30,667 nt of DNA, taken from a virus. Positions 12,946 through 21,199 of this stretch are shown here, piece after piece. How positions within the stretch are numbered: position 1 is the stretch's first letter; each line of letters opens with the position of its first letter. Location of the stretch: IMG/VR virus record IMGVR_UViG_3300034082_000159, positions 1-30,667 of that record; one strand, 5' to 3'. Position numbers and translations under genes: made by a program. The notes under the pieces are model-generated. The model worked only from the letters and a program-made list of their open reading frames with translations. It searched no databases and was not told the DNA's origin.

Positions 12946-13328
12946 TAAGATATAATTAAAGTTATTTCTTTTGCTTTTTGCATTTTAGCAAATAAAGAAT
13001 CAAACGCTTTACGTGATTGACCTATAAAATCTTTTGAACGTGTTCTACCAACTAAAATACAACCTTCTGTATTATGATTAGTGTTACCTGAGTGTATGCG
13101 TACACCTTCAAAATTAGGTACATTTAATAATAAAGGTAATAATCTTTTAAATCTATTAGACTGGTTAATTATAACTTTATAAGTACCTCTTGGAATTGCA
13201 GTTTCGTTTTTAATTTTTACATCACGTTCAACATCTTCTAATGTATAGCATTCCCAAACACCATCAATTAATAATTCACCAATAGTAGAATTTTCTGTTC
13301 TATGTAACCTTTTAACTTCTATCTTCAT
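12945..13328 (-). CDS. DUF5675-type, L,D-transpeptidase-like protein; lysin candidate
   Basis: A 127-aa protein with YTLEDVERD at 28-36, IPRGTYKVIIN at 45-55 and the active-site-like motif VRIHSGNTNHNTEGCILVG at 76-94 (His79 and Cys90). The H-x-G...GC order resembles the L,D-transpeptidase (YkuD) core, and this family (DUF5675 as I recall it) is common in lysis regions of Bacteroidota phages. It may act on peptidoglycan cross-links; direct muralytic activity is not established by sequence. No other endolysin candidate is visible in the window. Confidence 0.7.
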   Translation of the reverse strand: MKIEVKRLHRTENSTIGELLIDGVWECYTLEDVERDVKIKNETAIPRGTYKVIINQSNRFKRLLPLLLNVPNFEGVRIHSGNTNHNTEGCILVGRTRSKDFIGQSRKAFDSLFAKMQKAKEITLIIS

Positions 13329-13488
13329 TATTTTTGTTTTTTTCCATTAAATACCATCTTCTAGCTGTGTAACCTGTTGCTATTATAAATGCTACTACTT
13401 TCATAACTACATCAACATTAGCAAATGTAAAAATGAAATAACTCCCTGTTATTAATGATTGCCTCAAATCTAAAATATATTGTTTCAT
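13312..13488 (-). CDS. Small membrane protein of the lysis cassette (58 aa)
   Basis: The frame MKQYILDLRQSLITGSYFIF continues TFANVDVVMKVVAFIIATGY and ends TARRWYLMEKNKNNEDRS. One hydrophobic stretch (about 25-42) is followed by a basic and polar tail. Its start makes an ATGA overlap with the holin candidate and it overlaps the lysin gene by 17 bases, so the three are translationally linked. It may be a second holin subunit, antiholin or pinholin-like protein. Confidence 0.65.
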   Translation of the reverse strand: MKQYILDLRQSLITGSYFIFTFANVDVVMKVVAFIIATGYTARRWYLMEKNKNNEDRS

Positions 13489-13667
13489 TTTCTTAATCTT
13501 TCAACTATATTAGTTATACCTTCAATACCGATATAAGCAGTTGCAATAACAACCCAATCGGATGAAGTTAAACTATGATTAAACAAACCAAAACAAGCAA
13601 TAACAAAAACTGATAATTTTCTGCTAATTAACTTGTTTAATATAGAATCAAATTGTTGCCTGCTCAT
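13485..13667 (-). CDS. Putative holin (two membrane segments)
   Basis: A 60-residue protein with hydrophobic segments at about 18-31 (LSVFVIACFGLFN) and 37-52 (DWVVIATAYIGIEGIT), a short polar turn between them and a charged C-terminus (VERLRK). Size, hairpin topology and position before the lysin and spanin match a class II holin. It opens the inner membrane in the usual lysis scheme. It starts with a TAATG overlap. Confidence 0.66.
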   Translation of the reverse strand: MSRQQFDSILNKLISRKLSVFVIACFGLFNHSLTSSDWVVIATAYIGIEGITNIVERLRK

Positions 13668-13861
13668 TATTTGATAGCTTCAATAAGTGATTCAATAGTT
13701 TCAAATGATTTACCATTTACAGTAATGCTTGTATCAAATAAAATAATTCCTTTATTTGTAAAAACATCCGCTTGTGATTCATTTAATATTTCAGCAGGTG
13801 CTGTAAAAATATATTCTTCACCTTGAAATAAATATCCGTTTTGTATTTTTTCTATATTCAT
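13667..13861 (-). CDS. Unknown small protein between fibre and lysis genes (64 aa)
   Basis: It starts MNIEKIQNGYLFQGEEYIFT and contains beta-like strands (GIILFDTSITVNGKSFET) and a C-terminal helix (IESLIEAIK). I do not recognise a function. It follows the fibre gene by 13 bases and is coupled to the holin candidate, so it belongs to the late operon. Confidence 0.66.
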   Translation of the reverse strand: MNIEKIQNGYLFQGEEYIFTAPAEILNESQADVFTNKGIILFDTSITVNGKSFETIESLIEAIK

Positions 13862-13873
13862 AATTTTTATTTT

Positions 13874-14687
<814 letters not shown>

Positions 14688-14691
14688 AATA

Positions 14692-15438
14692 TTATTCTTT
14701 TGTAATTAATATTAAAGGTACGTTTCCTGCTATATATGTTAATGAACCACCAAACGATGTAGGCGTTCCACTTGCATAAGATATATTTTTAAATAAATAG
14801 TTTGCACTTGTATTTATGGTTGAATATCTTAACGGAATCATTTGTGCAACTAATAATTGATTAACAGAAGCTGCAGTTCCACCGTGAAAAGCTAACCAAT
14901 ATGTTGTACCTGCTACAAATGAAATTGAAGCATTTGCAGTTTTTAATCCATTTGTTGAACAATCTAAATTAGAACTTATAAAAATACTCGTATCAGGTAC
15001 ACCATTTAAATCAGTGTAAACACCTATTCTGCAAGAAGCACCTAAACCTAATACAGTTACATTAATTTGTAAATTTGAACTTGTAAAACTTTTGCTTGGA
15101 ATAAATGGATATGCTAATAATCTATTCGACAAAAAATTACTTCCTGTTCCACTTGTTGCACCTTGCATTATTGATGAAGTTTGACTTCCACTACCTAAAG
15201 TAATTAAAGCGTGAACACCACTATTACTTCCACCACCACCACTACTTATTTCTAAATCACCACTACCTAATAAAGAGTTTCCATTTATTGTTTTTATACT
15301 TGAACCACTAACTAATGTATCTTGCTTTTCAGCATAAATATCATCAATATTTTCATTTACTTTAGCAATAACTATTTTTAAATTATCACCTGTTCCATCG
15401 TTTGGCGTTCTACCTATTTCAATATTCTTTTTAGGCAT
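14692..15438 (-). CDS. Tail fibre or receptor-binding-type protein A
   Basis: A 248-aa protein with the same N-terminal module as the next fibre gene (IEIGRTPNDGTGDNLK, then KVNENIDDIY), then SSIKTINGNSLLGSGDLEI, a short motif frequent in phage fibre and side-tail proteins, a glycine-serine linker at about 66-73, and a beta-rich C-terminal domain. The linker suggests a hinge between a virion-attachment part and a distal binding part. Together with the 221-aa paralogue it may form two kinds of fibre. Confidence 0.72.
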   Translation of the reverse strand: MPKKNIEIGRTPNDGTGDNLKIVIAKVNENIDDIYAEKQDTLVSGSSIKTINGNSLLGSGDLEISSGGGGSNSGVHALITLGSGSQTSSIMQGATSGTGSNFLSNRLLAYPFIPSKSFTSSNLQINVTVLGLGASCRIGVYTDLNGVPDTSIFISSNLDCSTNGLKTANASISFVAGTTYWLAFHGGTAASVNQLLVAQMIPLRYSTINTSANYLFKNISYASGTPTSFGGSLTYIAGNVPLILITKE

Positions 15439-15439
15439 C

Positions 15440-15655
15440 TTAAATCAATGTTTGGTCTGCTTTAATTAATGTTGAATCTGCTTTATAAGCCGTTGAATCT
15501 ACTGTTAAAGGTACTTGTGCAACTATTTCTAATAATGTTTCACCTGAATAAGATACAGAATAACTTGAACCCCAATCAATAGAATTATTAGTTGAACCTT
15601 GACCCCAACCAATGTTATTATCTACTCCTTCGCCCCAATATATATTATTTGCCAT
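15440..15655 (-). CDS. Small WG-repeat virion-type protein (71 aa)
   Basis: It starts MANNIYWGEGVDNNIGWGQG and has three copies of a 10-residue unit N-N-(x)-I-x-W-G at about 3-8, 13-18 and 23-29, then a degenerate repeat (ADSTLIKADQTLI) at the end. Such N-x-I-x-W-G units recur in short proteins beside fibre genes of Bacteroidota phages. It may be a fibre-attachment or decoration protein; the function is not known. It ends one base from the next fibre gene. Confidence 0.68.
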   Translation of the reverse strand: MANNIYWGEGVDNNIGWGQGSTNNSIDWGSSYSVSYSGETLLEIVAQVPLTVDSTAYKADSTLIKADQTLI

Positions 15656-15731
15656 TCTTTAATTTATTTAAAAAGATTTCTAATTTCTTTACATTAGTTT
15701 CTTTTGGTTTATACGTTTCTTTTGTAGCCAT
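15645..15731 (-). CDS. Very short frame after the HNH gene (28 aa), doubtful
   Basis: MATKETYKPKETNVKKLEIF is followed by LNKLKNGK. It overlaps the HNH stop by 23 bases and the next gene's start by 11. It is basic and may be a real leader-like peptide or remnant beside the inserted HNH gene, but length and overlap make chance quite possible. Confidence 0.3.
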   Translation of the reverse strand: MATKETYKPKETNVKKLEIFLNKLKNGK

Positions 15732-16131
15732 CTTTTTTTTGATAATGTAATAAACCATTTTCTACAGCGTGCAAATGATTTTCATAATTTGTAACCCACT
15801 CTAAATTTTCAAGTCTATTATCTGTTTTTATACAATTAATATGATTAACTTGTTTTTTATTTTCTGCATTATCTATAAAAGATTTTGCCACTAATTGATG
15901 TACTAAATGATTCTTTTTAATTCCATCAATATTTAATGTACATCTACAATATCCTTTAGGAGTTATCCAAAAAGGAATTAACTTTCCTTTGTAGGTATAT
16001 AAAGTTTTTTGTGTAGGAATAAAAGGGTTTGTCCTTTCTATTTTTCTTGTTACACTTCTTACTCTACCTAAATCACTTACTTCATAATAGCCATTGTATC
16101 CACTTATTGGCTTCCAAATTTCTGTTTGCAT
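15709..16131 (-). CDS. NUMOD4-HNH homing endonuclease
   Basis: A 140-aa protein with an N-terminal NUMOD4 module (IWKPISGYNGYYEVSDLGRV at 5-24) and an HNH_3 domain (HLVHQLVAKSF, then VNHINCIKTDNRLENLEWVT). The histidine-asparagine-histidine type active site lies around residues 75-113. This family is made of mobile free-standing endonucleases. It is located between the connector and fibre genes and is not required for virion assembly, so it is likely an insertion that does not interrupt a gene. Confidence 0.88.
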   Translation of the reverse strand: MQTEIWKPISGYNGYYEVSDLGRVRSVTRKIERTNPFIPTQKTLYTYKGKLIPFWITPKGYCRCTLNIDGIKKNHLVHQLVAKSFIDNAENKKQVNHINCIKTDNRLENLEWVTNYENHLHAVENGLLHYQKKDGYKRNV

Positions 16132-16166
16132 ACGCTTTTTTATTTATGTTAATTATTAATTTTTTC

Positions 16167-16667
16167 TTATAATATCCAACCCGTAAAATTTGCATCTTTA
16201 TCAGGATATACATCTGCATTTGAATTTAGATTATATTCAGGAAATAAAGACTGGTTAAAAGTCATATAGTCAATAAATCTATTTGTATAGCTTTGTGCTG
16301 TATCGCGTGATTTTTCAATCAAATAATCTATTTCTGTTTTATCTACTACTGTACTATTTTCAGAATTATGTTTAAATACACCTTTCTCGCTTATTTTAAT
16401 AGATGCATAAGGTAAAAACTCTACCATAGTCCAATGCACTACCATCATTTTAATATAATCGCTTAAAAGCGTTGTATAAGGTGATGCTAAATTACCCGCT
16501 ACAATTCCATCGTTAATTTTATTATATAATTTAGTGCCTAAATAATTTTGTATGTGAACCTGTTGTGCTTGAAAAATATATTGTGTATATGTATCAGGGT
16601 CTACATTACCATTTAAAATAGTATATTTAACTAAATCGTTTGTTGTTATAAATAATGCTTTTGCCAT
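16167..16667 (-). CDS. Head-tail connector (adaptor)-like protein
   Basis: A 166-aa mostly helical protein: DLVKYTILNGNVDPDTYTQY, IQNYLGTKLYNKINDGI, TLLSDYIKMMVVHWTMVEFL and a late helix RDTAQSYTNRFIDY. Size, helix order and position right after the portal match the adaptor proteins of Bacteroidota siphophages (gp6/gp15-like fold). It would bind below the portal ring and receive the tail. Identification is by pattern and context, not by a catalytic motif. Confidence 0.7.
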   Translation of the reverse strand: MAKALFITTNDLVKYTILNGNVDPDTYTQYIFQAQQVHIQNYLGTKLYNKINDGIVAGNLASPYTTLLSDYIKMMVVHWTMVEFLPYASIKISEKGVFKHNSENSTVVDKTEIDYLIEKSRDTAQSYTNRFIDYMTFNQSLFPEYNLNSNADVYPDKDANFTGWIL

Positions 16668-16677
16668 TTGTTATTAA

Positions 16678-18408
16678 TTATTTAGGTAAAAATCCTTGAT
16701 TAGGCATATTAATTGGTTTTTGATATACTAATGGATTGTTAGTTGGTAATATTTCACCTTCTTTTCTTGCTTTTGCAGGGCTAATTTCTTCCGCATTAGG
16801 ATTGTTTACATCAGCACGTTTTCTGTATGTTTCACGAGTCCAAAAATGATGACAAGCACCTCCACCTTTATATAAAAATACATCGTAATTATCAGCACCT
16901 TCAGGACCCCAACCTGCATTAACAGAACTTAAACTCATTCTTTGTATATCTTCTTTGCGATATAATTTATCTGCATTTAACATTTTTTTACAAAATGGTC
17001 TACTATTATTTGATATTGTACCACTATATCTGTAACGTGATTTAAATAATTCGCCATCTTGCTCACTTCTTGCATTAGGATTAGCAATGCCTGTACTTAC
17101 AAAGTTCCAAATTTTACTTAATGTAGATTGTTTAGGGTTGTTTAATGCTTCAAGTTCTTTATCTAATATTTCTTCTTCATTATAATCAACTTGGCGTGAA
17201 TCAATTAATTCCCATTCGTTTAAATCTATATCTTCACCAAAGGAATCTAAATCAATATCATCTAAATGCTTTGACATTTTAACACCTGTTTCTTCTTCTT
17301 TTGTTTGTGCATCTAAACCTTCAACATCAACAAATTCTAAAGGTTGTATTGTTTTAAAATATAATTTTAATGATATGCTATTAACAGCTAATATTTCATC
17401 TAAAGCATCAATTATTTCTAATTGGTATGGTTTAATAACTATATTATCAAATAATAAAGTAGCAGTTTTAATTTCATCTGCATTGTTACCAAGTCCACCA
17501 TCACCTGTTCTAATTCCTAAAAGCATTGGAGAAGTAACTCTATGACCTACAATTAATTTATCAAAACATTCTTTAGATAAATATTCGTAATGTGCAGGTG
17601 CATCGTTTAATGGTAAATCTTCAACTGTAGTTTTACTTTCTGCATTAGCGTTAAAAGCAATAATAACTTTTTCGCCTCTTGCACCTGTTAATTTACCCAT
17701 TACATCACGCTTCATTTTATCACGCATTTCTTCTGAAGGAATACCATTATTGAAGTTAATTACTTTTGTACCACTAAAACCATTTTGTACATCGTTTATT
17801 TGATAATCAGCAATATTTTCTTCTAATAAAGCATAAGGTAAAGAACCTGAATAATCTATTGGTGAATAATAATCAAAACCACTTACATAAGGTTGTATTA
17901 CATATATTTCTACTTCATTCCCGTTACCAAAACCAAAAGCAGGAATACGTTTAACATCTTCACTTGGCTTCTTTTTAGTCCAATCGTGATGATAATACCA
18001 CGCTTCAATTTGCCCTTTATCATTACATTTTTCAGCACGTAAAGTTTGCATAGGAAAATGTAGAACTTGTTTAACTAAATTCTTTTCCTTTACTACCTGC
18101 ATAGCAGCCATTCCTAATAACTTACGTTCTAAAGCTATTTTACGCAAATCTGAATCTTTAATTATAGATTTCATTTGTGCATATTCATTTGGCTTTTTGT
18201 TAGAATCTAAAGCATCTAAACCTTTACCATAAATCATATTTGCAATACCTGTAATAATTGCACCATTGGTAGCAGAATATAAATATCTATCAATTAAATA
18301 TTGAAAGTAATTATTATCACTTCCATATTCAATATAACTATTCTTTTTATTTTCCTGAATTACAGGGCTTGTATAAGCACTTAAATTTACTATTGATATA
18401 TTACTCAT
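16678..18408 (-). CDS. Portal protein with C-terminal MuF-like extension
   Basis: A 576-aa protein. Residues 1 to about 420 have the portal features of Bacteroidota phages (YIEYGSDNNYFQYLIDRYLY, ANMIYGKGLD, then LIVGHRVTSPMLLGIRTGDG and ATLLFDNIVIKP). The last 130 residues differ: RSEQDGELFKSRYRYSG, PFCKKMLNADKLY and GGGACHHFW at 515-523, recalling the GGPNCRHxW part of Mu gpF-like head morphogenesis domains. So one chain may act as the portal ring and as a minor head protein. It starts with an eight-base overlap and ends nine bases before the connector gene. Confidence 0.85.
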   Translation of the reverse strand: MSNISIVNLSAYTSPVIQENKKNSYIEYGSDNNYFQYLIDRYLYSATNGAIITGIANMIYGKGLDALDSNKKPNEYAQMKSIIKDSDLRKIALERKLLGMAAMQVVKEKNLVKQVLHFPMQTLRAEKCNDKGQIEAWYYHHDWTKKKPSEDVKRIPAFGFGNGNEVEIYVIQPYVSGFDYYSPIDYSGSLPYALLEENIADYQINDVQNGFSGTKVINFNNGIPSEEMRDKMKRDVMGKLTGARGEKVIIAFNANAESKTTVEDLPLNDAPAHYEYLSKECFDKLIVGHRVTSPMLLGIRTGDGGLGNNADEIKTATLLFDNIVIKPYQLEIIDALDEILAVNSISLKLYFKTIQPLEFVDVEGLDAQTKEEETGVKMSKHLDDIDLDSFGEDIDLNEWELIDSRQVDYNEEEILDKELEALNNPKQSTLSKIWNFVSTGIANPNARSEQDGELFKSRYRYSGTISNNSRPFCKKMLNADKLYRKEDIQRMSLSSVNAGWGPEGADNYDVFLYKGGGACHHFWTRETYRKRADVNNPNAEEISPAKARKEGEILPTNNPLVYQKPINMPNQGFLPK

Positions 18409-18730
18409 AAATTATAAATTCGTTGTTTGTTACGTTTGCCACGTATTGATTTTTGTTTACTGTATATGTATCGTTTGGTTGGTTTGTACAAAAGATAATA
18501 TCTTTGTAAACTATATTTGCACCATTTTTAATAGTTAAATTATAAAATGTATTTTCTTTTAAATCAAAAATAGTTGTAGTAGTTAAATAATAACTTGATA
18601 AAGCAAATGTAGCACTAATTGTAGTTTCTTCATTTGTAGTTTCATTTCTTAATACAATAGTTGTAGCACTCATAACTCTTGGTATAAATGTTAATGTTTG
18701 TGCTGTAGCTTGTTCTCTTAAAATTATCAT
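18401..18730 (-). CDS. Small beta-rich structural-type protein (109 aa)
   Basis: It starts MIILREQATAQTLTFIPRVM and is rich in Thr, Ser and Asn with alternating strands (TTIVLRNETTNEETTISATF, FYNLTIKNGANIVYKDIIFC). It looks like an Ig- or decoration-type fold, possibly a head or tail accessory protein. It heads the portal operon right after a terminator, and overlaps the portal start by eight bases. Not assigned to a family. Confidence 0.65.
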   Translation of the reverse strand: MIILREQATAQTLTFIPRVMSATTIVLRNETTNEETTISATFALSSYYLTTTTIFDLKENTFYNLTIKNGANIVYKDIIFCTNQPNDTYTVNKNQYVANVTNNEFIIYE

Positions 18731-18742
18731 AAACTATTTTTA

Positions 18743-18753
18743 TATATTAATAA
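18743..18753 (-). promoter_or_regulatory. Weak candidate late promoter element
   Basis: The minus strand reads TTATTAATATA, which ends 12 bases before the ATG at 18730. The same 11 bases occur at 29178-29188 with the same spacing before the ATG at 29165. Both follow a terminator and head a structural operon. In DNA this AT-rich the match could be chance. Confidence 0.28.
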
Positions 18754-18778
18754 TTTAAATTCAAAATTGTTTTAAAAC

Positions 18779-18812
18779 AAAAAAGGATGCTAAATAAATA
18801 GCACCCCTTTTA
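18779..18812 (-). terminator. Intrinsic terminator after the tail tube gene
   Basis: The minus-strand transcript folds AAAAGGGGUGCUA (18811-18799) against UAGCAUCCUUUUU with two G-U pairs and a six-base loop, ending in a run of U. It separates the tail tube gene from the portal operon. Confidence 0.85.
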
Positions 18813-18831
18813 AAAAAAACAAATAATAATA

Positions 18832-19374
18832 TTATGCTACAGTACCTTCAATAATAGAAGCTAAAATACTTGTAGTTAATGGACCTGTTACAAAGTTTGC
18901 AGGTACAGGTTCCATTCCTTGAAATTCCATAGAATAACCTGATTTATCAGCCATAGCTGCACCACTTGAAATAGTTGCAGTAACTAAATCCATTCCTTTT
19001 GTTAAACCTGCCATAAAGAAGTTTCCGTTGTTATCTTCTATAATAATTTGAGGTCTACCGTAAGCTAATAATTTCAATTGCTTGTGGTCTGCAATAGTTA
19101 ATTTATTAATGCTTAAAGTTAATTTTTGGTCTACAAATGTAGTACCATTTTCTCTTGATGAAGTTACAGTTTGTTCAAATGTTGAAGTTCCCTTCAATTC
19201 ATATTTGTACCCAACAGGCGTTCCACCTAAAGCTGTAATTACATCTTCTTGTCCTGCAGTTGCAGAATAAGTTACCGTTGTAGCATCACCCCAATTAATG
19301 AAGTATGCTGCTCTCAATCCACCGATGCTATTTTTGCATTGTTCGGCTCTTCCTAATGATATATCGCAAGGCAT
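18832..19374 (-). CDS. Major tail (tail tube) protein
   Basis: A 180-aa protein: MPCDISLGRAEQCKNSIGGL, YKYELKGTSTFEQTVTSSRE, then AYGRPQIIIEDNNGNFFMAG and GYSMEFQGMEPVPANFV. The SG..MEFxGME.xPANF ending and the beta-rich body match tail tube proteins of Bacteroidota siphophages. It would form the hexameric rings around the tape measure. The gene stands alone between two terminators (after capsid and after itself), as expected for a protein needed in high copy. Confidence 0.72.
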   Translation of the reverse strand: MPCDISLGRAEQCKNSIGGLRAAYFINWGDATTVTYSATAGQEDVITALGGTPVGYKYELKGTSTFEQTVTSSRENGTTFVDQKLTLSINKLTIADHKQLKLLAYGRPQIIIEDNNGNFFMAGLTKGMDLVTATISSGAAMADKSGYSMEFQGMEPVPANFVTGPLTTSILASIIEGTVA

Positions 19375-19394
19375 AGTTTTATATTTTAAAAGTT

Positions 19395-19426
19395 AAAAAA
19401 AAGGGAAGGCATTTTACCTCCCCTTA
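19395..19426 (-). terminator. Intrinsic terminator after the capsid gene
   Basis: The minus-strand transcript pairs AAGGGGAGG (19425-19417) with CCUUCCCUU around a seven-base loop, followed by eight U. It lies between the capsid stop and the tail tube start only 21 bases on, so tail tube expression needs read-through or a promoter inside the capsid gene. Confidence 0.85.
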
Positions 19427-19447
19427 TTTAAGTAAACTAAATTAGTA

Positions 19448-20401
19448 TTAGTTAGCAGCGTTTGTAATTCCGTATGTTACAATATCTTCTACAGCAGAAT
19501 ATTGAACACCTGCAGTAAAACGCATAACAACTCTTACATTTTCAGAACCATCAATATCAGCCATATCAATAACTTTTACTTCATTGTAATCAGATAATAA
19601 ACCTGTACCAAAGTATAAGTTAGATTTTTGTGCTGCAATAGCAACGTTAGAAGCTAAACCATTTGCAACAAAGATTTTAACACCATCAAAAGATAAACTT
19701 CCGTTGTTAAACCATTGAGTACCCATAGCATTAGAACCATTAGCACCTAAACCTGATGCACCAAATCCACCTAAAGCACGTACATATGCTCTTGCGATGT
19801 TTTGTGATACATAGATATATAAATCTTCTTTTCCGTAAAGTGAAGCAGGAATAGCATCAACGATTTTTCCTAATTCAGTAATTACGTTTGCAGCAGTTAC
19901 AGTAGTTCCTGCAACTTCATTAGCAGTAGGTAAAGCAGCATCTAAAGTTAACAATCTTGTAAATCCGTTAAACTCACCTGCATTAGCAGTTACACCTCTC
20001 CAAATGTTTTGTTCTGTTTTTTCAGCAACTTTAGAAGCAACGTGTGCTAATAAGAAATCTGCAAAAGCAGGAGGCAAAGAATCAAATGCAGAATAACCCA
20101 TTTGTACAGCTTCCCAATCAGATTTAAAATCTTTTTTACAAAGTTGTAAATTTACTTGGAATTCTTCAGGTTGAAGGATTTTTTCAGTTAAAGTTAAAGT
20201 AGAAGTAGCATCGAAATCACAAGTAGCATCTTTAACGATTGCATCTGTAGAAACTTTTTTAAGTACTTCTTTGAATTTTACGTTTGGTTTAACTTCGATT
20301 CCACCATTTGCAATAGTAGAACCTGATAATAATGCAGCAGAAACATATTTCCCTGCGAACTCACCTGCATAGGTAGTAGTGATACTTGTTGTAGTAGCCA
20401 T
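19448..20401 (-). CDS. Major capsid protein, HK97-fold type
   Basis: A 317-aa protein: N-terminal VKPNVKFKEVLKKVSTDAIV, a central helix with LPPAFADFLLAHVASKVAEK (long spine helix), EQNIWRG, YGKEDLYIYVSQNIARAYVR and the C-terminal VRVVMRFTAGVQYSAVEDIV. Low cysteine, Ala-rich content, and the order protease, scaffold-like, capsid support the assignment. Codons and size fit an abundant protein of about 33 kDa. No long N-terminal delta domain is seen, which fits a separate scaffold gene upstream. Confidence 0.86.
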   Translation of the reverse strand: MATTTSITTTYAGEFAGKYVSAALLSGSTIANGGIEVKPNVKFKEVLKKVSTDAIVKDATCDFDATSTLTLTEKILQPEEFQVNLQLCKKDFKSDWEAVQMGYSAFDSLPPAFADFLLAHVASKVAEKTEQNIWRGVTANAGEFNGFTRLLTLDAALPTANEVAGTTVTAANVITELGKIVDAIPASLYGKEDLYIYVSQNIARAYVRALGGFGASGLGANGSNAMGTQWFNNGSLSFDGVKIFVANGLASNVAIAAQKSNLYFGTGLLSDYNEVKVIDMADIDGSENVRVVMRFTAGVQYSAVEDIVTYGITNAAN

Positions 20402-20407
20402 AATTTA

Positions 20408-20959
20408 TTAATTAAAAAGTTTTGACATAACTATATCTTGTGTAGTTAATTGTCGATTAGATGAAAATTTATTTAGTTTTACTTCGTTTTTAACTTCAGG
20501 TGAGTGTGTTAATGGTTCAACAACTACATCTGAACTTAATTCTTCTTTAACAACTTCTTTTACTGATTTTAATTCAGCAATTTCTGTTCTTAATTTTTCA
20601 ATTTCTGCAAAAAACATTTCTTTAGAAACTGATTCTACAATTCTTTTTGGAGTAGCTACTGTTTCAGCTTGTGCTTCAACTTCAACTTCTACTTCAGCTT
20701 CAGGTGCTTCTTCTACTTCTACAGCAGGTTCTTTAATTTCAGCAATAATACCTTCAACGGATACTACTAAAATCATACCATCTTCTAATTCGTATTCTCC
20801 AACAGGCATAGGAATTCTTTCCTCGCCATTAACAATAAAAACAGCATTATCCATTTCAAAAGCATCTGCCTCTAAAACAGTAACGCCATCCATTAGTTTC
20901 ATTTGAGCAAGATTTACATCCATACCCAAAAGAGTTTTAATTTCATTGATTACATTCAT
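20408..20959 (-). CDS. Scaffold-like capsid assembly protein
   Basis: A 183-aa acidic protein. Residues 1-75 form a beta-rich module (VLEADAFEMDNAVFIVNGEE, then PVGEYELEDGMILVVS), followed by a Glu/Val-rich low-complexity linker (VEVEEAPEAEVEVEVEAQAE) and a coiled coil at about 115-140 (EMFFAEIEKLRTEIAELKSV). Acidic, helical and directly before the capsid gene, it has the look of a scaffold or delta-domain substitute that the protease nearby could remove. It starts 50 bases after the previous gene. Confidence 0.65.
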   Translation of the reverse strand: MNVINEIKTLLGMDVNLAQMKLMDGVTVLEADAFEMDNAVFIVNGEERIPMPVGEYELEDGMILVVSVEGIIAEIKEPAVEVEEAPEAEVEVEVEAQAETVATPKRIVESVSKEMFFAEIEKLRTEIAELKSVKEVVKEELSSDVVVEPLTHSPEVKNEVKLNKFSSNRQLTTQDIVMSKLFN

Positions 20960-21009
20960 ATTAATAAGTATTTATAGTTTAAATTATTATTATTTATTTT
21001 TGTTATAAA

Positions 21010-21195
21010 TTAGCCATTAGAACGCACCATAGTTCTTTCAGTATTTACATTTGTAACTGAACTTGATTGTTGTGATACAGTTGAACCAATACCTTGTTCT
21101 TGTAATTCACCTTGGCAACATTCAGAACTATATTTTCCATCTTTACAAAGGCATCCACGTTTTCCACCTTTTGGCGAACTTGTTTTATTTCCCAT
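21010..21195 (-). CDS. Conserved small Cys-rich head-region protein (61 aa)
   Basis: From the ATG at 21195 the protein reads MGNKTSSPKGGKRGCLCKDG, then KYSSECCQGELQEQGIGSTV. I recall this GGKRGCLCxDGxYxxECCxGxLxxQGIG pattern from other Bacteroidota phages, next to capsid genes, without a known function. The four cysteines could bind a metal or sit in the particle. An upstream in-frame ATG at 21219 overlaps the protease gene and would add eight residues. Confidence 0.7.
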   Translation of the reverse strand: MGNKTSSPKGGKRGCLCKDGKYSSECCQGELQEQGIGSTVSQQSSSVTNVNTERTMVRSNG

Positions 21196-21199
21196 AATT

